Assembly (NCBI GenBank): GCA_040384665.1
Contig: JAZKIY010000005.1
Location: 1-63,158 of the forward strand
Direction of reading: 5' to 3'
Source of the DNA: PCRC01 sp040384665
GTDB taxonomy: Bacteria > Pseudomonadota > Gammaproteobacteria > Burkholderiales > Burkholderiaceae_C
Length of the DNA stretch: 63,158 bases
The first letter of the stretch is position 1, and every line of letters starts with the position of its first letter. Positions 11,835 through 19,827 of this stretch are shown one piece after another. Position numbers and translations under genes: made by a program. The notes under the pieces are model-generated. The model ran no database searches, was not told where the DNA came from, and saw only the letters and a program-made list of their open reading frames with translations.

Positions 11835-12914
11835 ATGCGCACCTTCACCGTCAGCGATTTCGACTTCGCCCTGCCACCCGAGCTGGTGGCCCAACACCCC
11901 GCCCCGGAGCGCACCGCCTCCCGCCTGCTGGACGGCACCGGCCAAGCGCCGGTGGACCGCATCTTCCGCGACCTGCCGCCGCTGCTGAACGCCGGTGACC
12001 TGCTGGTCTTCAACGACACCCAGGTCATCAAGGCCCGGCTGTTCGGCGAGAAGCCGACCGGCGGCAAGGTCGAGCTGTTGGTCGAGCGGGTGCTGCCCGG
12101 CAACCAGGTGGTGGCCCACATGAAGGTCAGCAAAAAACCCTTGCCCGGCACCACGCTGCAGATGGACGGCGGTTTCATGGCCATCCTGGTCGGCCGCTGG
12201 CCCGACGCCGAGGGGCGCTTGTTCCAATTCGTGCTGGCCAATGCGGCGGGCGACGACCCGTACACGCTGATGGCGCAGCACGGCCACGTGCCGCTCCCGC
12301 CCTACATCACCCACACCGACTCGGCCGACGACGAGCGCCGCTACCAGACCGTGTTTGCCAAACACCCCGGCGCGGTGGCCGCGCCCACCGCCGCGCTGCA
12401 CTTTGACGAAGCGCTGCTGGCCCAGCTCGATGCGCGTGGCGTGCGGCGCGCCAGCGTCACGCTGCATGTGGGCGCCGGCACCTTCCAGCCAGTGAAAACC
12501 GAGAACCTGGCCGAGCACCACATGCACAGCGAGTGGTTCAACATCCCCGAGGCCACAGTGCAGGCACTGGTCGACTGCCGCGCCCGTGGCGGCCGGGTGG
12601 TGGCCGTGGGCACCACCACCGTGCGCACGCTGGAATCGTGGGCGCGCAGCGGCCAGACCACCGGCGACACCGCCATCTTCATCACCCCCGGCTTCGCCTT
12701 CCAGGTGGTGGACCTGCTCATCACCAACTTCCATTTGCCCAAGTCCACGCTGATGATGCTGGTCAGCGCCTTTGCGGGTTACGAGCAGGTCATGGCGCTG
12801 TACCGCCATGCGGTTACCAGCCAGTACCGCTTCTTCAGCTATGGTGATGCCATGCTGTTGACCGCCTGCACCGCCGCGCGCCCATCACCCGCGCCACGAC
12901 ACGCCCTGCCATGA
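11835..12914 (+). CDS. queA: S-adenosylmethionine:tRNA ribosyltransferase-isomerase QueA
   Basis: QueA transfers the ribosyl moiety of S-adenosylmethionine to 7-aminomethyl-7-deazaguanine in tRNA to form epoxyqueuosine. The 359-residue protein starts MRTFTVSDFDFALPPELVAQ, with conserved LLVFNDTQVIKARLFG, LHVGAGTFQPV and LITNFHLPKSTLMMLVSAF blocks. The open frame extends 153 bp upstream, but homology begins at the ATG at 11835. The stop overlaps the start of the following TPR-methyltransferase gene (ATGA), and tgt follows that, so the three form one queuosine-linked transcription unit. Confidence 0.95.
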   Translation: MRTFTVSDFDFALPPELVAQHPAPERTASRLLDGTGQAPVDRIFRDLPPLLNAGDLLVFNDTQVIKARLFGEKPTGGKVELLVERVLPGNQVVAHMKVSKKPLPGTTLQMDGGFMAILVGRWPDAEGRLFQFVLANAAGDDPYTLMAQHGHVPLPPYITHTDSADDERRYQTVFAKHPGAVAAPTAALHFDEALLAQLDARGVRRASVTLHVGAGTFQPVKTENLAEHHMHSEWFNIPEATVQALVDCRARGGRVVAVGTTTVRTLESWARSGQTTGDTAIFITPGFAFQVVDLLITNFHLPKSTLMMLVSAFAGYEQVMALYRHAVTSQYRFFSYGDAMLLTACTAARPSPAPRHALP

Positions 12915-14215
12915 CCACCACCGACCCCATCCTGCAGCAGCTGCACGGCATTGAGCAACTGCTCGTTGGCGGTGACCTGCCTGCGGCAGCGGCGCAACTG
13001 GACGCCGTGGCCCGCGTGGCGCCCAACGACCCGCGCGTCCACCTGATCGGCGCGCACATGGCCGAGGCCGCTGGACGCCCCGACGACGCGCTGCACCACA
13101 CGCGCCGGGCCGCCAGCCTGAGCCCGGCCTGGGCCGTGCCGGCCACGGAACTGGCCTTGCTGCTCGCACGCATGGGCCGGACGCCGGAAGCGCTGGACGC
13201 CGCCCAGCAAGCGGTGGCCCTCGCGCCCAACAGCCTTCAGGTGTTGACTGGCATGGTCGGTATCGCCCACCAGGCCCTGAACCCGCAACTGGCCCTGGCC
13301 TGGCTGGAAAAAGCGCTGCAGCTGGACCCGAACAACGCCACCCTCAAGCGCCACCTGGTGCGCGACCTCGCCCAGCTCGGCCACCACGCCCACGCGGTGC
13401 TGGTGAGCACCCAGTTGCTGGAACACAATGCAACCGACGTGGACGTGCGCCTCGGCCGGGCCAAGGCCGCACTGGCGGCGGGCGACACCGCACTGGCGGT
13501 GCAAGACACCGAAACACTGCTCGCCCACGACCCGGCCAACGCGACCTACCAGTTCTGGCACAGCGTGGCCCGTGGCGAGGTGCCACCGACCCAACCCGCC
13601 GCCATGACACAGGCCCTGTTCGACGGCTACGCCCCGGTGTTTGACATGCACTTGGTCGAAGGCCTGCAGTACCAGGTCCCGGCCCGTGTGGCGGCGCTGG
13701 TTGGCGAGCGCTACCCAGACGGCATGCTCGACCTGCTGGACCTCGGCTGCGGCACGGGCTTGCTGGGCAAGTACCTCGGCGGCATCCATGGCCTGCTGAT
13801 CGGGGTGGACCTCTCGCCAGGCATGCTGGCGCAGGCGGCACAGCTGCAGATTTACGACGACTTCCTGACCACCGACCTGCTGACCGCCCTGCGCGGCATG
13901 CCGGCCGATTGCTACGACGTGGTCGCCGCCTGCGACGTGTTCATCTATTCGGGCGACCTGACCGAGGTGGTGCCCGCGACCGCACGCGCCCTCAAACCCG
14001 GTGGCCACTTCATTTTTTCCTGCGAAGCGGCGCAGCCGGACGAAGCCGATCTGGTGCTGCGCCCAAGCACGCGCTATGCCCACAAGGCCCGCCATGTGCG
14101 CGCGCTGTGCACGGCCGCCGGCCTCACCAACGTCACGCTGGAAGACACCACCATCCGCGTTGAGAGCGGCCAGCGGATTGGCGGCTACATCGTGGTCGCC
14201 CGCAAGCCTGCTTAA
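12911..14215 (+). CDS. TPR-repeat protein with class I SAM-dependent methyltransferase domain
   Basis: 434 residues. The N-terminal half (about 1-215) is helical and Ala/Leu-rich with a TPR-like periodicity (repeated ...A..LDP.N...). The C-terminal half begins near residue 225 and carries the SAM-binding motif LDLGCGTGLLGKYLGG near residues 277-292, then VDLSPGMLAQA, CDVFIYSGDL and LKPGGHFIFSCE, all typical class I methyltransferase motifs. The substrate is unknown. It overlaps queA by 4 bp and ends 11 bp before tgt, so it is translated within the queuosine operon. A role on tRNA or on the queuosine pathway is an inference from position only. Confidence 0.82.
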   Translation: MTTTDPILQQLHGIEQLLVGGDLPAAAAQLDAVARVAPNDPRVHLIGAHMAEAAGRPDDALHHTRRAASLSPAWAVPATELALLLARMGRTPEALDAAQQAVALAPNSLQVLTGMVGIAHQALNPQLALAWLEKALQLDPNNATLKRHLVRDLAQLGHHAHAVLVSTQLLEHNATDVDVRLGRAKAALAAGDTALAVQDTETLLAHDPANATYQFWHSVARGEVPPTQPAAMTQALFDGYAPVFDMHLVEGLQYQVPARVAALVGERYPDGMLDLLDLGCGTGLLGKYLGGIHGLLIGVDLSPGMLAQAAQLQIYDDFLTTDLLTALRGMPADCYDVVAACDVFIYSGDLTEVVPATARALKPGGHFIFSCEAAQPDEADLVLRPSTRYAHKARHVRALCTAAGLTNVTLEDTTIRVESGQRIGGYIVVARKPA

Positions 14216-14226
14216 CCATTTTCCCC

Positions 14227-15411
14227 ATGCTGCAGTTCCAACTCCTCGCCACCGACACCACCACCCACGCCCGCCGTGGCCGCCTGACGCTGAACCACGG
14301 CGTGGTGGAAACGCCGATCTTCATGCCGGTGGGCACCTACGGCACCGTCAAGGGCGTGATGCCGCGCTCGCTGGACGAGATGGGCGCGCAAATCATTTTG
14401 GGCAACACCTTCCACCTCTGGCTGCGGCCCGGCATCGAGGTGCTGAAGCAGTTTGGCGGGCTGCACCGTTTCGAGAACTGGCACAAGCCCATCCTCACCG
14501 ACTCGGGCGGCTTCCAGGTCTGGAGCCTGGGCGAGATGCGCAAGATTTCGGAAGAAGGCGTGAAGTTCGCCTCGCCGGTGAATGGCGACAAGCTCTTCCT
14601 CACGCCCGAGGTCAGCATGCAGATTCAGACCGTGCTGAACAGCGACATCGTGATGCAGTTCGACGAGTGCACCCCCTACGACACCAAGGGCCACATCACC
14701 ACCGAGGCCGAGGCGCGCGTGTCGATGGAACTCAGCCTCCGCTGGGCCAAGCGCTGCGAAGACGAGGTGGCCCGGCTGGAGAACCCGAACGCGCTGTTCG
14801 GCATCGTGCAGGGCGGCATGTTCGAAGGCCTGCGCGACGAATCATTGGCCGGGCTGGAGGCGCTCGATTTGCCGGGCGTGGCCATCGGTGGCCTGAGCGT
14901 GGGCGAGCCGAAAGAAGACATGCTGCGGGTGCTGCAGCACATTGGCCCCAAGCTGCCCGCACACAAGCCGCATTACCTGATGGGCGTGGGCACCCCCGAA
15001 GACCTGATCGAAGGCGTGAGCAACGGCATCGACATGTTCGACTGCGTCATGCCGACCCGCAACGCCCGCAACGGCCATTTGTTCACCCGCTTCGGCGACC
15101 TGAAAATCCGCAACGCCCGCCACAAGACCGACGAGCGGCCGCTGGACGAAACCTGCACCTGCTACACCTGCAAGGGTTTTGGCGCGGCCTATGCCAACGA
15201 CGACACCGTGCCGTCAGGCCAGGGCGGCTTCAGCCGCGCCTACCTGCACCACCTGGACCGCTGCGGCGAGATGCTGGGGCCCATGCTGGCCAGCATCCAC
15301 AACCTGCATTATTTTTTGAACCTGATGCGCGAGGTGCGCGCCGCGCTGGACGCCGGGCGGTTCGCCGCCTTCGTCAAACAGTTTCACGCCGACCGGGCGC
15401 GCGGCGTTTAG
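14227..15411 (+). CDS. tgt: tRNA-guanine transglycosylase
   Basis: Tgt exchanges guanine-34 of GUN-anticodon tRNAs for preQ1. The 394-residue protein has LTDSGGFQVWSLGEMRK near residues 95-111 with the substrate-binding Asp, MFDCVMPTRNARNGHLF with the nucleophilic Asp near residue 270, and the zinc site CTCYTC plus downstream Cys/His residues near 310-345. It follows the TPR-methyltransferase by 11 bp in the queA operon. A convergent ParA-like gene begins 3 bp after its stop. Confidence 0.96.
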   Translation: MLQFQLLATDTTTHARRGRLTLNHGVVETPIFMPVGTYGTVKGVMPRSLDEMGAQIILGNTFHLWLRPGIEVLKQFGGLHRFENWHKPILTDSGGFQVWSLGEMRKISEEGVKFASPVNGDKLFLTPEVSMQIQTVLNSDIVMQFDECTPYDTKGHITTEAEARVSMELSLRWAKRCEDEVARLENPNALFGIVQGGMFEGLRDESLAGLEALDLPGVAIGGLSVGEPKEDMLRVLQHIGPKLPAHKPHYLMGVGTPEDLIEGVSNGIDMFDCVMPTRNARNGHLFTRFGDLKIRNARHKTDERPLDETCTCYTCKGFGAAYANDDTVPSGQGGFSRAYLHHLDRCGEMLGPMLASIHNLHYFLNLMREVRAALDAGRFAAFVKQFHADRARGV

Positions 15412-15414
15412 CGC

Positions 15415-16119
15415 TCAGAGCGGCAAGCCGTCCAGCGTGGCGTAGGTGCCCCGCAGCCAGGTTTTCAGGCGCTGGCGCTCCAGCATGCCCAGCGCATCGG
15501 TGCCAGTGCGGGTGTTGACCGCCGACCAGAAACTGGCGTTTTGCCGGTCGATCTTGCGCATGCTGGCCTCGTGCAGTTGCGCCAGCGACACCACCTGCGC
15601 GCCCAGTGCCTGTGCTTTGTGCATCGCGGGCGAGGCGTCCAGCAGCGAGAAGTCGCTGCCGCGGCCCAGGTTCTTGACCACGATGTAGTTGGGGCCGGCG
15701 CCGTAGGTGTCCACCAAGCGGTCGAGCAAATCCACCGACTCTTTCCCCGCGTCCGCCAGGTGCCAGAAGTTCACCGCCACGCCCATTTCGGCCAGCAGCC
15801 CCAGCAGGTCGGAGTCGTTGACCCAGCGGGCCAGCGGGGCGGCGGTTTGCGCCGCCAGGTCCACCACCACGCTGCGCGGGGCGGCGTCGCCGGGCTCTTC
15901 TTCAAACACCTGCGCCACCAGGTCCAGGCTCTCGTAGCTGTCAATGACCACCGGCGACGCGTAGTCGGCGTAGAAGCGGGTGAAAGAAGTGTGTGAGCGG
16001 TCGGTGTCAAAGCCGATGAAAGGCCGGCCGTGGTCAATGAAGTACTGGGCCAGCACGCGGGCGGTGACCGATTTGCCGACGCCGCCTTTTTCGCCGCCGA
16101 TGAAATTGAGGGAACGCAT
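15415..16119 (-). CDS. Orphan ParA/MinD-type ATPase
   Basis: The 234-residue protein begins MRSLNFIGGEKGGVGKS, a deviant Walker A motif (KGGVGKS) of the ParA/SIMIBI class, followed by an IGFDTDRSH switch segment where ParA usually has D-x-D. The middle (SVVVDLAAQTAAPLARW) resembles Walker B. No ParB or centromere-like repeats lie nearby, and the next gene is unrelated, so it is not a normal chromosome or plasmid partition pair. Similar stand-alone ATPases are annotated as mobilisation or division-inhibitor-like; the cargo is unknown. ATG start at 16119. Confidence 0.75.
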   Translation of the reverse strand: MRSLNFIGGEKGGVGKSVTARVLAQYFIDHGRPFIGFDTDRSHTSFTRFYADYASPVVIDSYESLDLVAQVFEEEPGDAAPRSVVVDLAAQTAAPLARWVNDSDLLGLLAEMGVAVNFWHLADAGKESVDLLDRLVDTYGAGPNYIVVKNLGRGSDFSLLDASPAMHKAQALGAQVVSLAQLHEASMRKIDRQNASFWSAVNTRTGTDALGMLERQRLKTWLRGTYATLDGLPL

Positions 16120-16210
16120 GGAAATGTCCTGTGGTTGGTATGGGTTGGGTGGTTGCGGACACTACCACGCAAGAACTGTGCGTGTATGACGCCCGGTGCG
16201 CCAGCCGCTC

Positions 16211-17257
16211 TCAGGCCACGGCCCGCGCCGGCGTGCCACAGGACTGGCAAAAGCGTGAAAACGCGTTCTTGCGGGTCTGGCACTGGCCGCAATGGTCAAA
16301 CAGGCCAATGCCGCAGTGCGGGCAAAAGTCCTGCGCCTTGTCTTTCAGGTCCACCGCCCGTTCGCAGCCGGGGCACACGCTTTTGGCCAGCCGGGCCAGC
16401 GCCACGTCGTAACTGAGTTCCTCGCGGCGCTGGGCGTCGGGCTTTTGCTCGGCCAGCTTCTGCCGTTCCAGGTAGCGGTTCAGCGCGACGATGGCCTGCC
16501 GCCCCACCAGCGCGGTGACCACGATGCCCACCACATAGCGCACGTAGCCGCCGTAACTGGGCAAGTACGGCACCAGTTCCACAAAGAAAGCGAACAGCGC
16601 AAAGAAAATGAAGCCCCAGACGAAGGGCCACCAGGTGCTTTTGCGTTTTTTGGCAAACAACCACCCTGCCACGCCCAGCAATGGCAGCGTGAGCGCCAGC
16701 CGGTAACCAAACACCCGCAGCTCCTGGCCGCGCAGGGCGGCGTTCAGCCCGGCCTGGCCAGCCTGCTCCAGCTCGCCCAGCCGGGTTTGCGCCTTGCTGG
16801 CGGCCTGCTGCGCGTCCAGCGCCACCTGCTGCTGGTCTTCCACCTGCGCCAGCGCCTGGCGTTCGGTGGCCTTGAGTTTGTCGAGCGCCGCAGTGCGGGC
16901 CACCAGCTCGCCGTCCTGCTCGGGCCGTTCGGTGGCGCGGCGGGTGGCCAGCCAGTTGCTGAAGGTCTCGCGGGCGGCGGCCGCGTCGGCCTGTGCCGCC
17001 TTGTGCTTCAGGCTGGCCTGGTCCAGCGCGTCCTGGGCGGCCTGTTCGGTGCGCTGCGCGGCCTTGATCTCGGCGCGCGCGGCGTTGGCCTGCGGGCGGT
17101 CCATGAAGTCGTCCAGGCTGTAGCGGCCCTCCACCTGGGGGAGGTCGCCCACCAGCGTGCCGCCCAGGCCAATCAGGAAACTGGCGAACACCAGCGCCAC
17201 GACCCACAGGCCCCGGTGAAACCACTTTTCGGACAGTCGCAAGGCTTTGCTCATCAC
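16211..17257 (-). CDS. Coiled-coil membrane protein with C-terminal double zinc ribbon
   Basis: 348 residues of unknown function. One membrane helix lies near residues 17-37. It is followed by a long Ala/Gln/Arg-rich coiled coil (about 60-165), then two to three hydrophobic helices (about 178-255) and a basic linker. The C-terminus has two CxxC...CxxC zinc ribbons: CPGC/CPHC near 292-315 and CGQC/CQSC near 325-343. This looks like a membrane-anchored scaffold with a cytosolic zinc module. A second ATG one codon downstream could also be the start. It is co-directional with the ParA-like gene, 91 bp apart. Confidence 0.7.
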   Translation of the reverse strand: MMSKALRLSEKWFHRGLWVVALVFASFLIGLGGTLVGDLPQVEGRYSLDDFMDRPQANAARAEIKAAQRTEQAAQDALDQASLKHKAAQADAAAARETFSNWLATRRATERPEQDGELVARTAALDKLKATERQALAQVEDQQQVALDAQQAASKAQTRLGELEQAGQAGLNAALRGQELRVFGYRLALTLPLLGVAGWLFAKKRKSTWWPFVWGFIFFALFAFFVELVPYLPSYGGYVRYVVGIVVTALVGRQAIVALNRYLERQKLAEQKPDAQRREELSYDVALARLAKSVCPGCERAVDLKDKAQDFCPHCGIGLFDHCGQCQTRKNAFSRFCQSCGTPARAVA

Positions 17258-17280
17258 ATCACTCCCGGTAACAAACGCAT

Positions 17281-17340
17281 TAGCGCTATGGTTTTAATAG
17301 CTTTTCTGGCAGGTTTCACTAGGGCTTGAGGCCTATTTGA
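17281..17340 (+). repeat. Dispersed repeat copy R3, intergenic
   Basis: GCGCTATGGTTTTAATAGC, then TGGCAGGTTTCACTAGGGCT and TGAGGCCTATTTGA. This is the longest and best-preserved copy and serves here as the reference for the family: palindromic head, 13-15 nt spacer, TTTCACTAGGGCTTGAGGCC tail. Confidence 0.8.
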
Positions 17341-17458
17341 TTCAATTCTGGCAGTTTCTGGCCTGCCGGGGTGCCCGCAGGCCGGTTGGGACCGCTTTCC
17401 CATGGTGGCGGGGGCTGGCGGGCCACTCATGCATGGCAACAAGCGGTCAATCTGCTGA

Positions 17459-17494
17459 AAAAAGTCACAGAAACCATGCATACCGAAGTATGCA
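17459..17494 (+). promoter_or_regulatory. Conserved cis element upstream of the 629-residue protein gene
   Basis: AAAAAGTCACAGAAAC at 17459-17474 is repeated exactly at 19703-19718 and in altered form at 39683-39698, always 75-110 bp before a gene for a Gly/Leu-rich protein. Here it is followed at once by an inverted repeat TGCATAC-CGAA-GTATGCA (17477-17494). The TCACA core resembles one half of a CRP-type site, but the other half is poor. Role inferred. Confidence 0.5.
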
Positions 17495-17577
17495 AAAGCT
17501 TCAGGTTTGGCGCCAAGGGTTCGATATCCATAAGTAACAGCCATTCATTCCTGTCACTTTTTTTCAAGGACCCTACC

Positions 17578-19467
17578 ATGAGCATCGCCGAACTCTCCTC
17601 GCCCCCCGTCGTCGCCGTTATGGGCAGCGAGTCGCCCGTCCTGGCCCAGGCCAACACATCGGCCGCAGCCAATGTGCCGGTGTACAACGCCCCTGCCGCC
17701 GTGGCGCCGTCCGCCCCTGTGGGCCTCGGTTCGCTGTCGGGCGCCACGCCCGGCACCCAGATCATCCGCGGCGACGTGCGTGTGCCAGTGAATGGCGACA
17801 CCGCGCTGATGGTCGGTGACCGCGTGGTCGTGCCACAAGGCGGCAGCGCCAACGTGACCTTCCCCGGCCCGGCCGGCAAGACACCGCTGAACGGCGTGTT
17901 GTCCGGCGGCAGCGATGCCACCATCGGCGTCAAACAGCTGGCCTCCGGCGCCGAACAGGTGCAGGTGGACATGGCCGCTGGCGACCTCTTTGTGGCCATG
18001 CCCGAAGAAGCCGGTGACGCCTCTGTGGCGGTGCGCAAAAAAGGCGCTGCCGGCGGTTCGATGCTCGACAACTTTGCGCTCGGCGCACTCGGTCTGGCGG
18101 GCCTGGCCGGTCTGGCAGGCGGCGGTTCGGACGGCCCTGGTTTGGCCACATTGGTGCCGCCCAACCCCAACGGCCCGACCAACCCCACAACGCCCACCGA
18201 GCCGGTCACCCCCGCACCGGTGGCCACCCAGGGCCTGCTGGCACCTGCTGCCGCCACGGTCAACAACGCCACCAACGCCCTTGGCGGTGGCATTCTGCAA
18301 GGCTCTGGCCTGGACACGCTGGCCGCACCGGTGGACGGCATTGTGGCCACCGCAACCGACGGTTTGAACAGCGCCCTTGGCCCCCTCGTTGGCGAAAGCT
18401 TCACGCCCAACAACCCAAACAACTTCGACCCGATTGACAACGCGGTTGGCAGCGTCACCACCCCGCTGACCGGCGCCATCAGCCCGGTCATTGACTCGCT
18501 GCTCGGCAGCGGCACCACCGGCTCGCTGGTGAGCCCGATCACCACCCAAGTGGACTTTGTCACCGACGCCGTCAGCGGTCTGGCCAACACGGCGGGCCTC
18601 GGCTCGCTGGCCAACGGCCTGTTTGCCGGCGAAGCCGCACTGGCCCCGGTCACCGGCCTGGTGAGCGGTCTGGTGGGTGACCTGCTCGGCACCACCAACA
18701 CCCTTGGCGCGCCGCTGAATGATTTGCTGGGCGACCTGACCGGCGCTGGTGGCCTGAACCTCGGTGGCGTGGTCGGCGATGTGCTGGCCCCCGTGACCGG
18801 CCTGCTGGGCGGCCTGACCGGCAACCTGAATGGCTCGGAAGTCGGCGGCAGCCTGACCACCGGCGGCCTGGGCGGCTTGCTCGACCCGGTGCTGGGCAGC
18901 GACAGCCCGCTGGCCCCTGTGACCGACATCCTGAACGACCTCACCGGCGGCTTGACCGGCGGCCTGCTGGGCGACGGCACCACCGTGGCCGGCGGCGGCG
19001 ACCTGGGCGACATGAGCAGCGGCTTGCTCGGCCAAATCACTGGCCCTGTGGAAGGCCTGCTGGGCGACCTGCCCATCCTGAGCCTGGCCGACACCGGCGC
19101 CAACCTCGGCACCGGCACCGACTTGCTGAGCAGCCTGCTCAACACCCTGAACGGCTCGGCCAGCACCGGCGTGCTGGACCTCAGCACCAGCAACCTGCCG
19201 GTCTCGGCAGACGGCCTGCTGGGCACGCTGAACGGTGCCGACCCCACCGGTGGCCTGCTCGGTCAGGTGACCGGCTTGCTGGCGCCTGTGACCAGTGCCG
19301 CTGGCGTGCCCGATGCCGGTCTCACCGCCGACGCCGGTGGCCTGCTGTCCACCGTGACCGGACTGCAAGACACCGTGACCACCGTGACCCAGGACATTCC
19401 CGCCATCTCCAGCGTGACCGACCTGGGCCACAACTCGCCCCTGGGCGGCCTGCTGAACAACCTGTGA
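17578..19467 (+). CDS. Large Gly/Leu-rich repeat protein with FecR/retention-module-like N-terminus
   Basis: 629 residues with no classical signal peptide. Residues about 58-140 (IIRGDVRVPVNGDTALMVGD, then VVVPQGGSANVTF) resemble the FecR-like retention module at the N-terminus of LapA/BapA-type surface proteins. A Gly/Ala-rich hydrophobic linker follows (GALGLAGLAGLAGGGS, 168-184), then a Pro/Thr stretch. Residues 237-385 share a block with the 266-residue protein encoded next. The rest is built of GLLGDLTG and PVTGLLGG-like motifs. The start is the ATG at 17578 with AAGGA upstream; an earlier in-frame start at 17371 lacks support. Probably a surface or matrix protein (inference). It is transcribed alone and ends at a strong terminator. 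Confidence 0.75.
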   Translation: MSIAELSSPPVVAVMGSESPVLAQANTSAAANVPVYNAPAAVAPSAPVGLGSLSGATPGTQIIRGDVRVPVNGDTALMVGDRVVVPQGGSANVTFPGPAGKTPLNGVLSGGSDATIGVKQLASGAEQVQVDMAAGDLFVAMPEEAGDASVAVRKKGAAGGSMLDNFALGALGLAGLAGLAGGGSDGPGLATLVPPNPNGPTNPTTPTEPVTPAPVATQGLLAPAAATVNNATNALGGGILQGSGLDTLAAPVDGIVATATDGLNSALGPLVGESFTPNNPNNFDPIDNAVGSVTTPLTGAISPVIDSLLGSGTTGSLVSPITTQVDFVTDAVSGLANTAGLGSLANGLFAGEAALAPVTGLVSGLVGDLLGTTNTLGAPLNDLLGDLTGAGGLNLGGVVGDVLAPVTGLLGGLTGNLNGSEVGGSLTTGGLGGLLDPVLGSDSPLAPVTDILNDLTGGLTGGLLGDGTTVAGGGDLGDMSSGLLGQITGPVEGLLGDLPILSLADTGANLGTGTDLLSSLLNTLNGSASTGVLDLSTSNLPVSADGLLGTLNGADPTGGLLGQVTGLLAPVTSAAGVPDAGLTADAGGLLSTVTGLQDTVTTVTQDIPAISSVTDLGHNSPLGGLLNNL

Positions 19468-19514
19468 TGTTTTTCTGAGCGTTTCTCCTCGTCGGACGCA
19501 TTGACTGCTCCGTT

Positions 19515-19563
19515 CGCCGGTGGCGCTGTGGTGATTCTTCACCGCAGCACCACCGGCGTTTTT
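19515..19563 (+). terminator. Long-stem intrinsic terminator after the 629-residue protein gene
   Basis: Two 20-base arms, CGCCGGTGGCGCTGTGGTGA and TCACCGCAGCACCACCGGCG, pair at 18 of 20 positions around a 4-base loop and are followed by TTTTT. This is a strong rho-independent terminator, about 50 bp after the stop codon. Confidence 0.9.
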
Positions 19564-19702
19564 ACGTTCGGGCCAGGAAGAGGCACTTCGCACCGTGACT
19601 TGGCGCGCCACGCACCAAGCTGTGGCCTGCACACCCCCCACAACCCACCACGCAGCCCCAGCCTGAGACCAGCGGCAGAGACGGCGAGGCCAAGAACTGC
19701 GG

Positions 19703-19762
19703 AAAAAGTCACAGAAACGCGACCAAAGGCATACGAAAGGCATAAATATTAGGGTTAACCCT
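19703..19762 (+). promoter_or_regulatory. Conserved cis element and palindrome upstream of the 266-residue protein gene
   Basis: AAAAAGTCACAGAAAC (19703-19718) is identical over 16 bases to the element upstream of the paralogous gene. It is followed by GGCATACGAAAGGCATA, which resembles the GCATACCGAAGTATGC hairpin of the other copy, and then by the perfect 12-base palindrome AGGGTTAACCCT at 19751-19762, which the other copy lacks. The palindrome is 65 bp upstream of the start codon, a plausible operator position. Confidence 0.5.
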
Positions 19763-19827
19763 TAATTTGGCGTACTACTTGCTGGGTACCGGCGCACATC
19801 TGCACTTCCCAATTGAAAGGAAACCAC

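Larger units (their letters stand above)
17258..17577. other. Intergenic region upstream of the large Gly/Leu-rich protein gene
   Basis: A 320 bp gap between two divergent genes. It contains repeat copy R3 (17281-17340), a C/G-rich stretch with no ORF I trust, the conserved AAAAAGTCACAGAAAC element (17459-17474), a 7-bp-arm hairpin (17477-17494) and an AAGGA ribosome binding site at 17567-17571. No RNA gene was recognised. Confidence 0.6.
19468..19827. other. Intergenic region between the two Gly/Leu-rich protein genes
   Basis: A 360 bp gap. It holds the terminator of the upstream gene (19515-19563), about 130 bp with no recognisable feature, the conserved AAAAAGTCACAGAAAC element (19703-19718), two direct GGCATA repeats (around 19728 and 19740) and the palindrome AGGGTTAACCCT (19751-19762). 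The downstream gene has a GAAAGG ribosome binding site at 19815-19820. Confidence 0.6.

Noticed and set aside
17427..19743. Two long antisense frames opposite the Gly/Leu-rich protein gene
   Set aside because: They arise from the low-complexity GCC/GGC repeats of the sense gene; the sense strand has the ribosome site, terminator and paralogue.
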